From Ctena decussata (Eukaryota; Mollusca; Bivalvia; Lucinida; Lucinidae), in the NCBI GenBank assembly GCA_963989385.1, contig OZ022503.1:66190123-66254122 (forward strand): a stretch of 64,000 nt of DNA, read 5' to 3'. The translations under genes were made by a program, and so were the position numbers. The notes under the pieces were generated by a model. It did no database searches. It had not been told where the DNA came from and saw only the letters and a list, made by a program, of their open reading frames with translations. Positions 11,053 through 21,739 of this stretch are shown here, piece after piece. Position 1 is the stretch's first letter. The number at the start of each line of letters is the position of its first letter.

Positions 11053-11350
11053 TATGCACCAGTCATTTGTAACCACAGCCCACCCACTGCCGAGACAGGA
11101 TGGGGGTAGTGGGGAATTGAGCCATGTTCTTACATTTTGCATTGTCCCCGCAGTTGTGGGCAAATGCCAGGGTTTGGTCTTTTAGGCAAAAATAGCAGTG
11201 GAAGAAAAACATAACAGACTTCTGGGTCAAACAGCATTGGTTTTACAAACTGTCACCACAGTGCTGGGATTATAGCATAGATTTGCTGGATGAAAAATCA
11301 AAGTCCCTGCTATTTCCCAGGGCTGTGGGGGCCATGGTTTCACTGGTGCA
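11053..11350. mobile_element. TIR element, copy 2 (TATGCACCAGTCA family)
   Basis: It begins TATGCACCAGTCATTTGTAA and ends CACTGGTGCATTA. The inside contains a CCACTGCC...GGGGGTAGTGGGG segment. TTA or TA at both sides may be the target duplication. Confidence 0.6.
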
Positions 11351-11393
11351 TTACTTTGGTGTGTTTTGTGTTTTGCATGCACATATATGCCGC

Positions 11394-11961
11394 CACTCCC
11401 GGTTTTCGACGATCAAATTGTGTCTGTTGTGATTTCAATGTACACTGAATATCCAGAACCCATCTTATCATTCTAGATGACCAAACAGTCTTTTTCTTTT
11501 TCAACACCAGAGCATTCTTTTTTGTAGACACTTGTGGCGAGATGACAGAGGAGGCCATATTTGATCACATGGCCTGTCAATTTTTGGTAACCACACCTCC
11601 CAGTTTTCGACGATAGAAAATCGGTATCGTCATATTGATCATTAAAATGAAAAGGAACGGTTACAGAATGTGGTTATGTTATTGCACAGTGTTTCTGATT
11701 TTTAGCAGATGCGTTTATAATTTTCTTGCTCCTCCGAAAATATGCAGTGCATTGAGTTTACGTGACCTACTCCTAAAAATATTTTGTTCATTGCGAAAAT
11801 GAGCCATTGCACAAGTGGGCGGGGCCTAAGTTTATTACTCTATTTGTATTGGTCGAATGCACCTACTGACGAGTTTGGTTTTAGATGGTTTACATTTTAG
11901 TAGCATTATGCCATAGCAACTCCTCGGGAAATGCTCACATCGTCGAAAACCGAGTGTGGTC
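11394..11961. mobile_element. TIR element with GTTTTCGACGAT ends plus solo TIR
   Basis: CCACACCTCCCAGTTTTCGA at 11590 is mirrored by ATCGTCGAAAACCGAGTGTGG ending near 11960. A further copy of the left end (CCACTCCCGGTTTTCGACGA) stands at 11394, suggesting two overlapping or nested members. Confidence 0.6.
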
Positions 11962-12700
11962 GAATTCCGGGTGCTTGGCCATAGTTTTGCCAGTTTGATA
12001 AGACGGACTCTGCCAGGTAAGGTGTCCCAATTATAACTGTAATTACAGCAGTCTGTACAAAGATGGTCTCCCTTTGATAATTAAGATAGCAACAACAACC
12101 TGCAGCCACTTTTGAAGGGGTTTGGGGAGGGAAGCAGATTGCTTCTGATGTGGCTGTTTCATGCATTGGCAAGAGCATTTTTTGTATACAACCTAGGTTG
12201 AACTGTGGGGGAAGCTTATAGGATAGGCAAGGTCTGTTGTCTGTTATCCACTGCTCGGTCTGTCATCAGTCATCCATTAGTCACACTTTCAAATGACTTA
12301 TTCCCCAAAACCGCCTTGGCCGATTGGAACCAAATAGATTCATGGGTTCAGGTAATGGTTGAAGTGGCCATAGCACACCCATATGTGGTGGGGTAGAGGT
12401 AATGGTTTCCCATAGTCTAGTGGCGATAGGGGCAGTGGCCCTGGCCATAGGGGCAGTGGGGGTTAGAGGCCCACTTTATCTTGCATATGTAGTGCAAAGC
12501 ATTCAGACAACTCCTTCTCAAAAACGCTGAGTGGATATGGCTGATATTTTGGGGGAAGCATATGGAGCATCATTCTCCTGAAATAAAAGACAGCCAAAAA
12601 CAATTTGGTAGATCATAATTAGTCTTTAAGTTGGTGGGTAAATTTTAAAAAAAAAAAAAAGACCAAAGAAAAATCAAAATCATGAAAGCTTTGGGCCTAG
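11962..12700. other. Dispersed repeat fragments, no gene
   Basis: This includes a 'CTGTCATCAGTCATCCATTAG' segment typical of dispersed molluscan repeats and a fragment of the 5.6-kb SINE family (about 12395-12480). A run of about 15 A lies near 12646-12660. Confidence 0.4.
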
Positions 12701-12923
12701 GTGAGTGAGTGTTCAAGAAGATGTACTTATGACATTATATGAAATTTTTATGAGAATGATGTTGCAGCTTGGTAACCATTGCAACTGTTTTTGTAAAAAA
12801 TTTCTTTTGACAGGTTCTTTGAAAAGATGCAGGCCAACTTCTTTCTTTGCAGTAGCTGAACAAGACCTAGATGAAATGGTTGTGGCTCAAATAACAAATG
12901 TTCTTGCGGTGGCATTTGATTGA
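12701..12923 (+). CDS. Candidate exon, product unknown
   Basis: A pyrimidine-rich acceptor (CTTCTTTCTTTGCAG, ending 12853) is followed by an open frame reading AEQDLDEMVVAQITNVLAVAFD and a TGA at 12921. A second acceptor (TTTCTTTTGACAG) lies ~40 bp upstream in the same frame. The peptide is acidic then hydrophobic and looks protein-like. I recognise no family. A GT-containing donor (AAAG then GTGTAAGT) follows the stop, so it could be a terminal coding exon, or the resemblance may be chance. Confidence 0.25.
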
Positions 12924-13214
12924 AAGGTGTAAGTGGCAACCATTTCCAGAAATGTTATAACAAAAGTATATTTAACTTGTTAATTATGGCATACAGCTGT
13001 TAATTGAATTAATGGCACAATAATTTGACTATGAAAATATAATTATATTGCTGTTGTGCATTCTTGCATCAGCAACAACAGAACCTTTGTTTCATATTTT
13101 CTTTTGTCTTGAGTTGTTGGCCAACAAACATTGGTTTCTCTGTATTTAAAACAAATATGTTCATAAAGCAAAGTTCTATTGTTTTTACAAGTTATTCAGA
13201 AAATAGAATAATTG

Positions 13215-13448
13215 AGCCGCCACACGACAAAACTAATAAAGTGGCATGTGCGCCCAGCGAAGACTCTGATCAGCCTAGCCATCCAACCAGTCTGACCAGT
13301 CTTTGTTGTGCACTTTGATGGTAGCTAAGGGTCTAAGCTACCTCCATGCTGAGAATGAAGACCCTGGTCAGACTAGGTGGATGCCCAGGCTGATCTGAGT
13401 CTTCCCTGAGCGCACATGCCACTTTGTCAGTTTTGTTGTGTCGCGGCT
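13215..13448. mobile_element. Foldback MITE, ~70-bp arms, copy 1
   Basis: The left arm (GAGCCGCCACACGACAAAAC on) and right arm (...GTTTTGTTGTGTCGCGGCT) are complementary over ~70 bp, including AAGTGGCATGTGCGC and GATCAGCCT. The short loop contains a second palindrome. A related copy lies at 34793-35017. Confidence 0.88.
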
Positions 13449-13499
13449 GAGATGTTCTCAGTGCTCCAGCTATGGGAAATATTTGATGATAATTCAGAT

Positions 13500-13740
13500 T
13501 AATTTTTGTAGCACCTGCTTTAGCAAGGTGGGATAAAGGAGTCTAGTTTTCTTGACGTCCATCCATCAGTCTGTCAGTCATTCTGCTTGTCTGTCTGTCT
13601 GTTTGTCCCCAGTTACATCAGTCAACCCTAGCATTTTAGTAATTTCTCTGATACTATAATTTCTGCTTAAGATGGTCTCCAGGGCTAATGCATGTAATTC
13701 TACCCATAACATATATTTCACCCTCTGCAGATTTTGTAAA
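13500..13740 (+). repeat. Dispersed repeat (CACCTGCTTTAGCAA family), copy 1
   Basis: It shares CACCTGCTTTAGCAA, a run of TCCATCC/TCTGTC repeats and GTCAACCCTAG with 14910-15040. A (CTGT)n microsatellite lies near 13583-13605. Confidence 0.5.
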
Positions 13741-13787
13741 ATTTCACATTCAAAACTATTTCAGTTCCATTTTTCTCATTTAGTCCA

Positions 13788-14565
13788 ATAAACACCACTG
13801 AACACCACTATGACAAGACTATTAGTGCAGTTCAGATGAATGGCAGAATGGAAGAATAGTTCAGATCAACAGTTGGAGATAGGCAAGGATTTCATATCTC
13901 ATCTCCCCTCTTCAACAATTTTCACAAAAGGACTCTGGTAGAACATAATAGAAAGGTAACCATAGGCAGCAGAACAGTAACTGTTACCGATTTGCACTTT
14001 GCTGATGACATTGACACTCCTGTCGAGGAAGAACAGGAACTAGCAGTCCTAGTTGAAAGTCTCAACTAAACCTGCAGGTACTGGTATAAAATAGAGATAA
14101 GTGCTGAGAAGATCAAACTGATGACAGTGCCAGTGGCATCCAGATGGAGATCATGGTAAAAGGATAGAAATCGGGAGTTGTAAAAAGCTTCAAATACCTT
14201 GGAGTCATACAGAGATGGGACCTTGGTTTAAAGTCTCATCCCAAAGACTGGAGAAGTGGGGGATCAATCTTGCAACCCGTAGATGGTAGTCCAGCGCATT
14301 GTCGACTACTGCCGCCACCCCTCAAATGCCTTGGAGCATTTGTCTCCGATAATGGCTCAAAACTAGAAGTTCTCTCAAGGACTGCACAAGCCTCTGCAGC
14401 AGTAACAAAGCTGAATTGTAGTTTGAGATATATCTCTTTGATCAACACTGAAAAGCTGAAGGGATGGACTTTGCCAGCAGAACTCAGGTAGCTTAAGACA
14501 GGATTAGGTGGAAAGGGATTATTATAAAGTCATCTGTGGTGCCCAACAAGTTGGTAGGCTATGGG
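13788..14565 (+). pseudogene. Degenerate LINE reverse-transcriptase fragment, interrupted by a SINE
   Basis: The first frame (multiples of 3 from 13803) reads YDKTISAVQMNGR, a stop, then FRSTVGDRQG...SPLFNNF and LHFADDID. These are the RT palm motifs, with the catalytic FADD at 13998-14009, followed by EISAEKIKL. After a frameshift it continues VKSFKYLGV (14180 on). It is broken by a SINE at 14205-14322 and resumes SDNGSKLEVLSRTAQASAAV. An internal deletion then leads to the C-terminal segment MDFASRTQVA, a stop, and RWKGIIIKSSVVP (14466-14555). The same C-terminus occurs at 63532-63690 on the other strand, so both belong to one LINE family. Endonuclease and N-terminal RT are absent. It is not functional. 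Confidence 0.85.
14205..14322 (-). mobile_element. Short tRNA-derived SINE inserted in LINE, with target duplication
   Basis: It is flanked by CAAATACCTTGGAG (14191-14204) and CAAATGCCTTGGAG (14323-14336), a 14-bp target-site duplication with one difference. On the minus strand it begins GGGGTGGCGGCAGTAGTCGA and carries the B-box-like GGTTGCAAGATTGATCCC. It ends with GGGATGAGACTTTAAACC. Removing it restores the LINE reading ...KYLG.... Confidence 0.82.
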
Positions 14566-14639
14566 ATAGCCTAGACTAGACTATATCAGTATTTCCAAGA
14601 CTTGTTGGATGACCCTGGGACCTATTTAGGGTAATTATG

Positions 14640-15534
14640 GTAGATTATTCCTAACCCACTCACATGGCAAATAGTTAATTATTAATATTCAAGGCAGTGA
14701 TTCTGCATAGCAGGTCTAATTAAACGGCTGCAATTTATTCTAATAATCATATTGCTCAACTTTATTATTAATAAACCTTACATTGAGAATTAATATTTTT
14801 TCTAATTTAGAGTATCATCACGCTTTCATTTTTTGTTTGACTTATTTGTTTGCCTGGTTTAATTAGGATAAATAATACATTTTTGATGACATTTATTGTG
14901 ATTTTTGTCTCACCTGCTTTAGCAAATTGCGATATAGGCATCGAGTTTTCCATCCGTCAGTCCTTCATTCTGTCCGTCCGTCCATTCATGATTATGTCAA
15001 CCCTAGTGTTAAAGTTCATTCTTGTCACTTCTCAGAAACCACTGCACCCATGGTTCTCAAATTTCCCACAGAGCATGACCAGACTACAGGGCTTCAGAAT
15101 GATACAATTTAGCCATGTGGAGAACCCAAGATGGCCATTGTTACTTAAAATAGCAAAAACTACAAAATCAACATTTTCTCTAGAACCACTGGGTATATTT
15201 GACTTAAATTTTGTACTGACTTGTCAAAATAAAAATAGAAAATCTGTGGCAGAATTAGGTCACAGTGACCTATTTCCTGTTTATGAGTCCCATTTTGGCT
15301 CAGATGTCAATATCTGAAGAAAGCTGAATGGATTTGGTCAAATTGAATCAGAATGATACTTGAATGGAGTTCTTTCAGATTTATGGAACTGGACCATCCA
15401 AAATGGCCACCAGCTGCAATTACTAAAAATAGCAAAAACATGAAAAAATTCTAAAGCTAGAGATAAAGAAGCTGTATTTAATGTTGCATATTAGAAACAG
15501 AAAACATAAGCTCTGTAGAGCTTTTATTGCGACA
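14640..15534. repeat. Dispersed repeat block (CACCTGCTTTAGCAA family, copy 2)
   Basis: This contains CACCTGCTTTAGCAAATTGC, TCCGTCC-type repeats and two related ~200-bp segments with 'AAAATAGCAAAAAC' (15150 and 15425). These also resemble 30840-30950. A palindrome AGGTCACAGTGACCT lies at 15257-15271. The 155-codon open frame 14850-15317 runs through this repeat and is not supported as a gene. Confidence 0.45.
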
Positions 15535-15705
15535 TACAAGGTATCCGGTAACAAATCATACTTGCCTGATGGCTTATAGAAGAGCGTTAGCCAAGGGAGC
15601 TCCTAGTACCATTTTTACACCTTTAGTATGGTGCGGCTGGGACTCGAACTCATGACCTTCTGTATCTGAAGCGGACACTCTACCACTGAGCTATGAGGGC
15701 CAAAT
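15535..15705 (-). mobile_element. tRNA-derived SINE, third family
   Basis: The minus-strand head starts near 15702 with GGCCCTCATAGCTCAGTGG, an excellent A box (TAGCTCAGTGGTAGAG), and has the B box GAGTTCGAGTCCC before CAGCCGCACCA. The acceptor ends do not pair, so this is a SINE, not a tRNA gene. The body runs to about 15535. Confidence 0.7.
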
Positions 15706-15946
15706 ACCTCAATATTCCCTGAATGGATTTTGACCAAGTTTGTATGAGAATACTTCTTGCATGAAGCTATTTCATTATAGTATAGCCATGGTCGGTTGTC
15801 TGTCGTCGTCTTCCACACTTTTAAACACCAATATCTCCTAAACCAGCAGGCCAATCTTGATCAAATTTTATGTGTAGCATTGTTTGGGTGGGGGGTTGAC
15901 TGCATTAGGTTTAAGGGTAGATTGGGTTGGAACTCTTTTTGCCATG

Positions 15947-17771
15947 GCAACATATAGCTCCCATAGACTTATTGTTGACATGGCAACATTTAGCTCCCAT
16001 AGACTTATAATGGGAAAAACTTTAAAAATCTTCTTCTCTGAGGCCCAGAGCTTACATATATAGTATTTACCAATGTCTAGTGGTCCCCTACATAAATCCT
16101 GCCAACCATAACCCTGGGGCCCAAATTGGCCACACCCCGGGGTCATTAGCTCCCATAGACTTAATTACAATGGGAAAATCTGAAAAAATCTTCTTCTCTG
16201 AAACCATGAGGCCCATAGCTTATATATATAGCATGTATCAATATCTAGTGATCCCCTACAAAAATCCTGCCACCCATGCCCCTGGGGCTCAAATTGGCCA
16301 AGCCCCAGGGGGTCATTTGTTTATATACAGCTATATAGCTTAAGAACCTTCAAAAATCTTCTTCTCTGGATCCATGAGGCCCAGAGCTTATATATATAGT
16401 ATGTAGCAATGTTTAGTGGTCCTCTATATAAATCCTCCCAACCAAGCCTCTGTGGTCCAAACTGGCCACTCCCCAGGGGTCATAAGCTCCCATAGACTTA
16501 TAATGGGAAAAACTTCAAAAATCTTCTTCTCTGAAACCATGAGGCCCAGAGCTAACATATTTAGTATGTACCAATGTCTAGTGGTCCCCTACATAAATCC
16601 TGCCAACCATGCCCCTGGGGCTTAAATTGGCCACGCCCCGGGGGTCATTAGCTCCCATAGACTTACAATGGGAAAATCTAAAAAAATCTTCTTCTCTGAA
16701 ACCATGAGGCCCATAGCTTATATATATAGCATGTATCAGTGTCTAGTGATCCCCTACTAAAATCCTGCCACCCATGCTCCTGGGGCTCAAATTGCCATGC
16801 CCCAGGGAATCATTTGTTTATACATAGCTATATAGCTTAAGAACCTTCAAAAATCATCTTCTCTGGAACCATGAGGCCCAGAGCTTATATATATAGCATG
16901 TAGCAATGCAGAGTGGTCCTGTACGTAAATTCTCCCAACCAAGCCTCTTGGGTCCAAACTGGCCACTCCCCTGGGGTCATAAGCTCCCATAGACTCATAA
17001 TGGGAAAACTTAAAAAATCGTCTTCTCTGAAACCATGAGGCCCAGAGCTTATATATTTGGTATGTACCGATGTCTAGTGGTTTCCTACATGAATCCTGCC
17101 AACCATGCCCCTGGGGCCCAAATTGGCCACGCCCAAGGGGGTCATTAGCTCCCGAAGACTTACAAAGAGAAAATCTTAAAAAATCTTCTTCTCTGAAACC
17201 ATGAGGCCCAGAGCTTATATGTGTAGCATGAAGCAATGTCTAGTGGTCCCCTACATAAATCCTGCCAACCATGCCCCTGGAGTCCAAATTGGCCATGCCC
17301 CGGGAGTCATAAGCTCCCATAGACTTACAATGAGAAAATCTTGAAAATCTTCTTCTTTGAAACCATTAGACCCAAAGCATATTATATATGTAGCATGTAG
17401 CAATGTCTAGTGGTCCCCTACATAAATCATACCAACCATGACCCTGCAGTGCAAATTGGCCACACCCAGGGGGTCATAAGCTCCTATAGACTATTTTAAA
17501 AATCTGCTTCTCTGTAACCATGAGGCCAAGAGCGTATATGTGTAGCAAGTAGCAATGTCTAGTGGTCCCCTACATAAATCCTGCCATCCATGCCCCCGGG
17601 GTCCAAACCCATAAGTTCCCATAGACTAACAACGGGAAAATCTTAAAAAATCTTCTTCTCTTAAAGATTGAGGCCCAGAGCTAACTTCTTTAGTACATAT
17701 GTAGCAACATTTAGTGGTCTCCAACTTAAATCCTGCCAACCATTCCCCTTGGGGTCCAAATTGGCCATGCT
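15947..17771 (+). repeat. ~165-bp satellite array with ~500-bp higher-order period
   Basis: The monomer begins AGCTCCCATAGACTTA and includes TCTTCTTCTCTGAAACCATG, CCCAGAGCTTATATATATAG, TCTAGTGGTCCCCTACATAA and a GGGGTCAT end. Starts fall near 15993, 16148, 16330, 16488, 16651, 16825, 16983, 17147, 17309, 17475, 17608 and 17771. Every third monomer differs in the same way (GTTTATATACAGCTATATAG replaces the usual start at 16320 and 16823), so a three-monomer unit was amplified. Open frames here are repeat artefacts. Confidence 0.88.
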
Positions 17772-18558
17772 GCTCCCATAGACTTATAATGGGAAAGACT
17801 TCAAAAATATTTTTCTCTGACACCATGAAGCCCAGAGCTTACATATTTAGTATGCAGCAATGTCTAGTGATCCCCTCTATAAATTCTGCCAATCAAGCAC
17901 CTGAGGTCCAAACTGCCCACACCCCAGGGGGTTGTTATGCCCCCGCCATTAAAAATAGGGGGGCATGTCCATCCGTACGTAGTGAGCGTACGTATGTACG
18001 TCCCGCTCGAAATGGTTTCCATTCAATATCTTTTGAAAGCATTGGTATATTGAATTCATATTTCATACACAGCTATATAATTATAAAATACAGGTCAAGT
18101 TCGATGTTGAGCAAAATCCGTCGATTATTGTGGGACTTATGGCCCTTTTTCGACTTCATTTTGTATGAAAAAATGGTTTCCGTTCGATATCTTTTGAAAG
18201 CATTGGTGTATTGAATTCATATTTTATACACAGGTATATAATCATAAATCACAGGTAAAGTTTGATGTTGGGCAAAACCCATTGTTTATTGTGGGAGTTA
18301 TGGCCCTTTTTGGACTTCATTTTGTATGAAAAACTGGCTTCCGTTCGATATCTTTTGAAAGCCTTGGTGTATTGAATTCATATTTTATACACAGGTATAT
18401 ACTCATTAAATAAAGGTCAAGTTTGATGTTGGGCAAAATCCGTTGTTTATTGTGGAAGTTATGGCCCTTTTATGACTTCATTTTGTAGGAAGAAATGGTT
18501 TCCGTTTGATATCTATTGAAGCATTGGTGTATTGAATTCATATTTTATACACAGGCAT
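17772..18558 (+). repeat. 1.6-kb tandem unit 1, left half
   Basis: It matches 24694-25480 base for base as far as I can follow. The unit continues at 23881-24693. The two halves are separated by the 5.3-kb insertion. It contains the 5' end of a HINE-like element starting TTATGCCCCCGCC at 17935. Confidence 0.92.
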
Positions 18559-20152
18559 TTATACACAAACAACAAGTACATTGAGATATATTTTAATTCG
18601 ACAAATAAACACATATTTCAATTCTCAAAAGTAAACAAACTAATAACATTACTATATAAAGCAATAAACAAACAAACAAATCTTTGGCTCTGTCTTGGGG
18701 GCAGCTCACTTCTAATTATCATTGCAATGCTGTGGCTAACCTGGGAATCAACCAGTATAGTCGGACAGCTGAAAACTATTCTCCTGATGACAGTCTGTGC
18801 ATATAATGGAATGACTACCCTACCATAAGGCTTGAGACCCAGGCATGAAGAGTGCAGTCTCAAAGCCTTGGAAAATTGTGCCAGGATGCGCGACAGGTTT
18901 GACCCCTGAGGCTCGAGATATAGGCGTGAAACGATGCTATCTCTTGCAATGAATGAATGAATGAATGCTGGGTGATCCTTGATGGCCTGAGAGAGAGGCG
19001 TGAAACGGTGCTGTCTCAAGACCAAAGACCTGAGAGCTAGGCGTGAAACGGTGCTGTCTCAGTGTCTTGAAAGAGGCGTGAAAACGGTGCAGACTGATAG
19101 GATTCAACCCAGAGGCCTGAGAGAGAGGCGTGAAACGGTGCTGTCTCATGACCAGAGCAGGCGTGAAAACGGTGCATGAAAGAAGGGGTCATACCTGAGC
19201 CTGAGAGCTAGGCGTGAAACGGTGCGGTCTCATGGCTGGAACGGGCGTGAAAAACCGGTGCAAGGTAGGGTCATCCCAAAAGCCAGAGCACTAGGCGTGA
19301 ATGATGCTGCTCGTGGCTTAAATCGGGCTTGAGACGAAACGGTTGCGTATGTAGGATCATCATGATTTTGCAGACTCGGTCATGCATGAATTGTTGTGCA
19401 GACAGAACAGTATGAGACCTGAATGCTGATGGTGCTTTGGGTAAATTCCATATATCAGGTTAGCCTGAAATGGTACTCAAACTATTACATACCAGCTTGA
19501 CAAGTGATATTTTGGGGAAAAGAAGGCTGAAACAACTTACTGATAATAGAAGTAACTACCCCAAAGATTGAACAACTTACATTTTTAAGGACTAGCATTA
19601 AATATTCTTAAGTTTTGCAGCACAATTATACAATATTACAGAAAAGTCTCAATATGAATAATTTGTTAATGAAGAAAAATAAAACAAGAATATGGTGGTG
19701 CTGGGGATGGCTGGCAGGGATAGCTAAGAAAAAACATGTGCACCCAACAATTATCAAGTCACAACTGAACAGTGAACTACTCTCCAGACTCAGTAACCAA
19801 AATTATTTGATTGGTCACTCAGCCAAGCATAACCACACCCTCACCCAATAGGATGACCACTGATAAGATTAGTGTGAAAACAAAACAACTGTAGAATCAA
19901 ATGGACACCTGACACCTGCACTCCAGACAGTTATATAAATGTTACATAAGACTGATATTTGAAGCTGAATACACAACTGACTGAAATAATAACAACTGAA
20001 ACAGACTGATCAGGGTGCATGTAAAACTTAGCATACATATACAAAAGACACTCAAAAACTGATTCTACCCCAAGCAATTTTAAATAAAACTGCACATGAA
20101 ATTGAGAATAACAAATTCTTGTGTATAAACTGTAAATAAAATTATTCCCATT
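18559..20152 (+). mobile_element. Rolling-circle-like element e1 (1594 bp)
   Basis: It begins TTATACACAAACAACAAGTA and ends TAAATAAAATTATTCCCATT. The subterminal TTGTGTATAA, ~24 bp before the 3' end, is the exact inverse of the 5' TTATACACAA. That is the arrangement expected of Helentron-type elements with a short subterminal inverted repeat. Near 18830-19330 there is a degenerate minisatellite built on GGCGTGAAACGGTGC. The minus-strand open frame of 135 codons runs through it. A (TGAA)n run lies at 18948-18966. The next element follows with no spacer. No Rep/helicase coding was seen. Confidence 0.65.
18830..19335 (+). repeat. Minisatellite with GGCGTGAAACGGTGC motif (in e1)
   Basis: About ten spaced copies of CTAGGCGTGAAACGGTGCTG occur, often flanked by TGAGA and TCTCA that could pair as short stems. 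Spacing alternates at around 40-45 bp. The same block recurs at 20424-20940 in e2 with only a few changes. Confidence 0.8.
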
Positions 20153-21574
20153 TTATACACAAACAACAAGTACATTGAGATATATTTTAATTCGACAAAT
20201 AAACACATATTTCAATTCTCAAAAGTAAACAAACTAATAACATTACTATATAAAGCAATAAACAAACAAACAAATCTTTGGCTCTGTCTTGGGGGCAGCT
20301 CACTTCTAATTATCATTGCAATGCTGTGGCTAACCTGGGAATCAACCAGTATAGTCGGACAGCTGAAAACTATTCTCCTGATGACAGTCTGTGCATATAA
20401 TGGAATGACTACCCTACCATAAGGCTTGAGACCCAGGCATGAAGAGTGCAGTCTCAAAGCCTTGGAAAATTGTGCCAGGATGCGCGACAGGTTTGACCCC
20501 TGAGGCTCGAGATATAGGCGTGAAACGATGCTATCTCTTGCAATGAATGAATGAATGAATGCTGGGTGATCCTTGATGGCCTGAGAGAGAGGCGTGAAAC
20601 GGTGCTGTCTCAAGACCAAAGACCTGAGAGCTAGGCGTGAAACGGTGCTGTCTCAGTGTCTTGAAAGAGGCGTGAAAACGGTGCAGACTGATAGGATTCA
20701 ACCCAGAGGCCTGAGAGAGAGGCGTGAAACGGTGCTGTCTCATGACCAGAGCAGGCGTGAAAACGGTGCATGAAAGAAGGGGTCATACCTGAGCCTGAGA
20801 GCTAGGCATGAAACGGTGCTGTCTCATGGCTGGAACGGGCGTGAAAAACCGGTGCAAGGTAGGGTCATCCCAAAAGCCAGAGCACTAGGCGTGAATGATG
20901 CTGCTCGTGGCTTAAATCGGGCTCGAGACGAAACGGTTGCAAATGTAGGATCATCATGATTTTGCAGACTCGGTCATGCATGAATTGTTGTGCAGACAGA
21001 ACAGTATGAGACCTGAATGCTGATGGTGCTTTGGGTAAATTCCATATATCAGGTTAGCCTGAAATGGTACTCAAACTATTACATACCAGCTTGACAAGTG
21101 ATATTTTGGGGAAAAGAAGGCCAAACAAATTTGGTGGTATGCAAATGAGGCCCCCAAAATATTAGAGCCAATTTTTTATCTTTTATTTATTTATATATTT
21201 TTTTTTTTTTTTGTTTATTTTTTAGTTGAACTGTAATCCAACTAATGCAATAAAGGCATCCAGATGCTCTTATAAGACCATGACTGACATGTTAACACCT
21301 ATTTGCTAAAGCATACCTCAGGACAGGACGTCGACCTCATCCAAAAAATACCTCATCTGTATATTGTGCCAAACAGTATTCATACACACAACAATATTAC
21401 AACTCTACTCATAACAAGTAATGGTTCGGAACACTTTGCATGAATTAATGGACCACAGAATAAAATGATTCAGTCACCTGACACAAAAACAGCTGACCAT
21501 ATGATGAATTTTCTTATCGTAAAGACAACAGTAAATTCTAGCTATACTATATAATGCAGACATATGCTTCTGTA

Positions 21575-21739
21575 CAGTGTACCCTCTTTACCATGAAGGC
21601 AATTGTTCCCAAACATCTTGATATTAACTGAATTACTGTTATAGAGAATACCAGCTCTGCACAATAGCCATTCCAAGCATAACAAAATGACATTATAGGC
21701 ATTTGCTGTTGTAAAGGCGGTTATAAAGAGGGTTGACTG
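21575..21739. mobile_element. Tigger/pogo-like MITE inside e2
   Basis: CAGTGTACCCTCTTTA and its near complement TAAAGAGGGTTGACTG form the ends, flanked by TA on both sides (21573-21574, 21740-21741). The size is 165 bp. It overlaps the minus-strand open frame 21542-21799, which is therefore not a gene. Confidence 0.75.

Noticed and set aside
14850..15317. 155-codon open frame, plus strand
   Set aside because: It lies within dispersed repeat sequence also found at 13.5 and 30.8 kb, with no protein-like motif.
18830..19335. Ribozyme-like CTGAGAG...GTGAAAC motif in e1
   Set aside because: The conserved CTGANGA box is not matched (CTGAGAG) and no consistent stem II could be drawn.
18618..20743. 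Identical 135- and 70-codon minus-strand frames at 18618/20212 and 18937/20531
   Set aside because: They are translations of the GGCGTGAAACGGTGC minisatellite shared by e1 and e2; identity reflects DNA duplication, not protein conservation.
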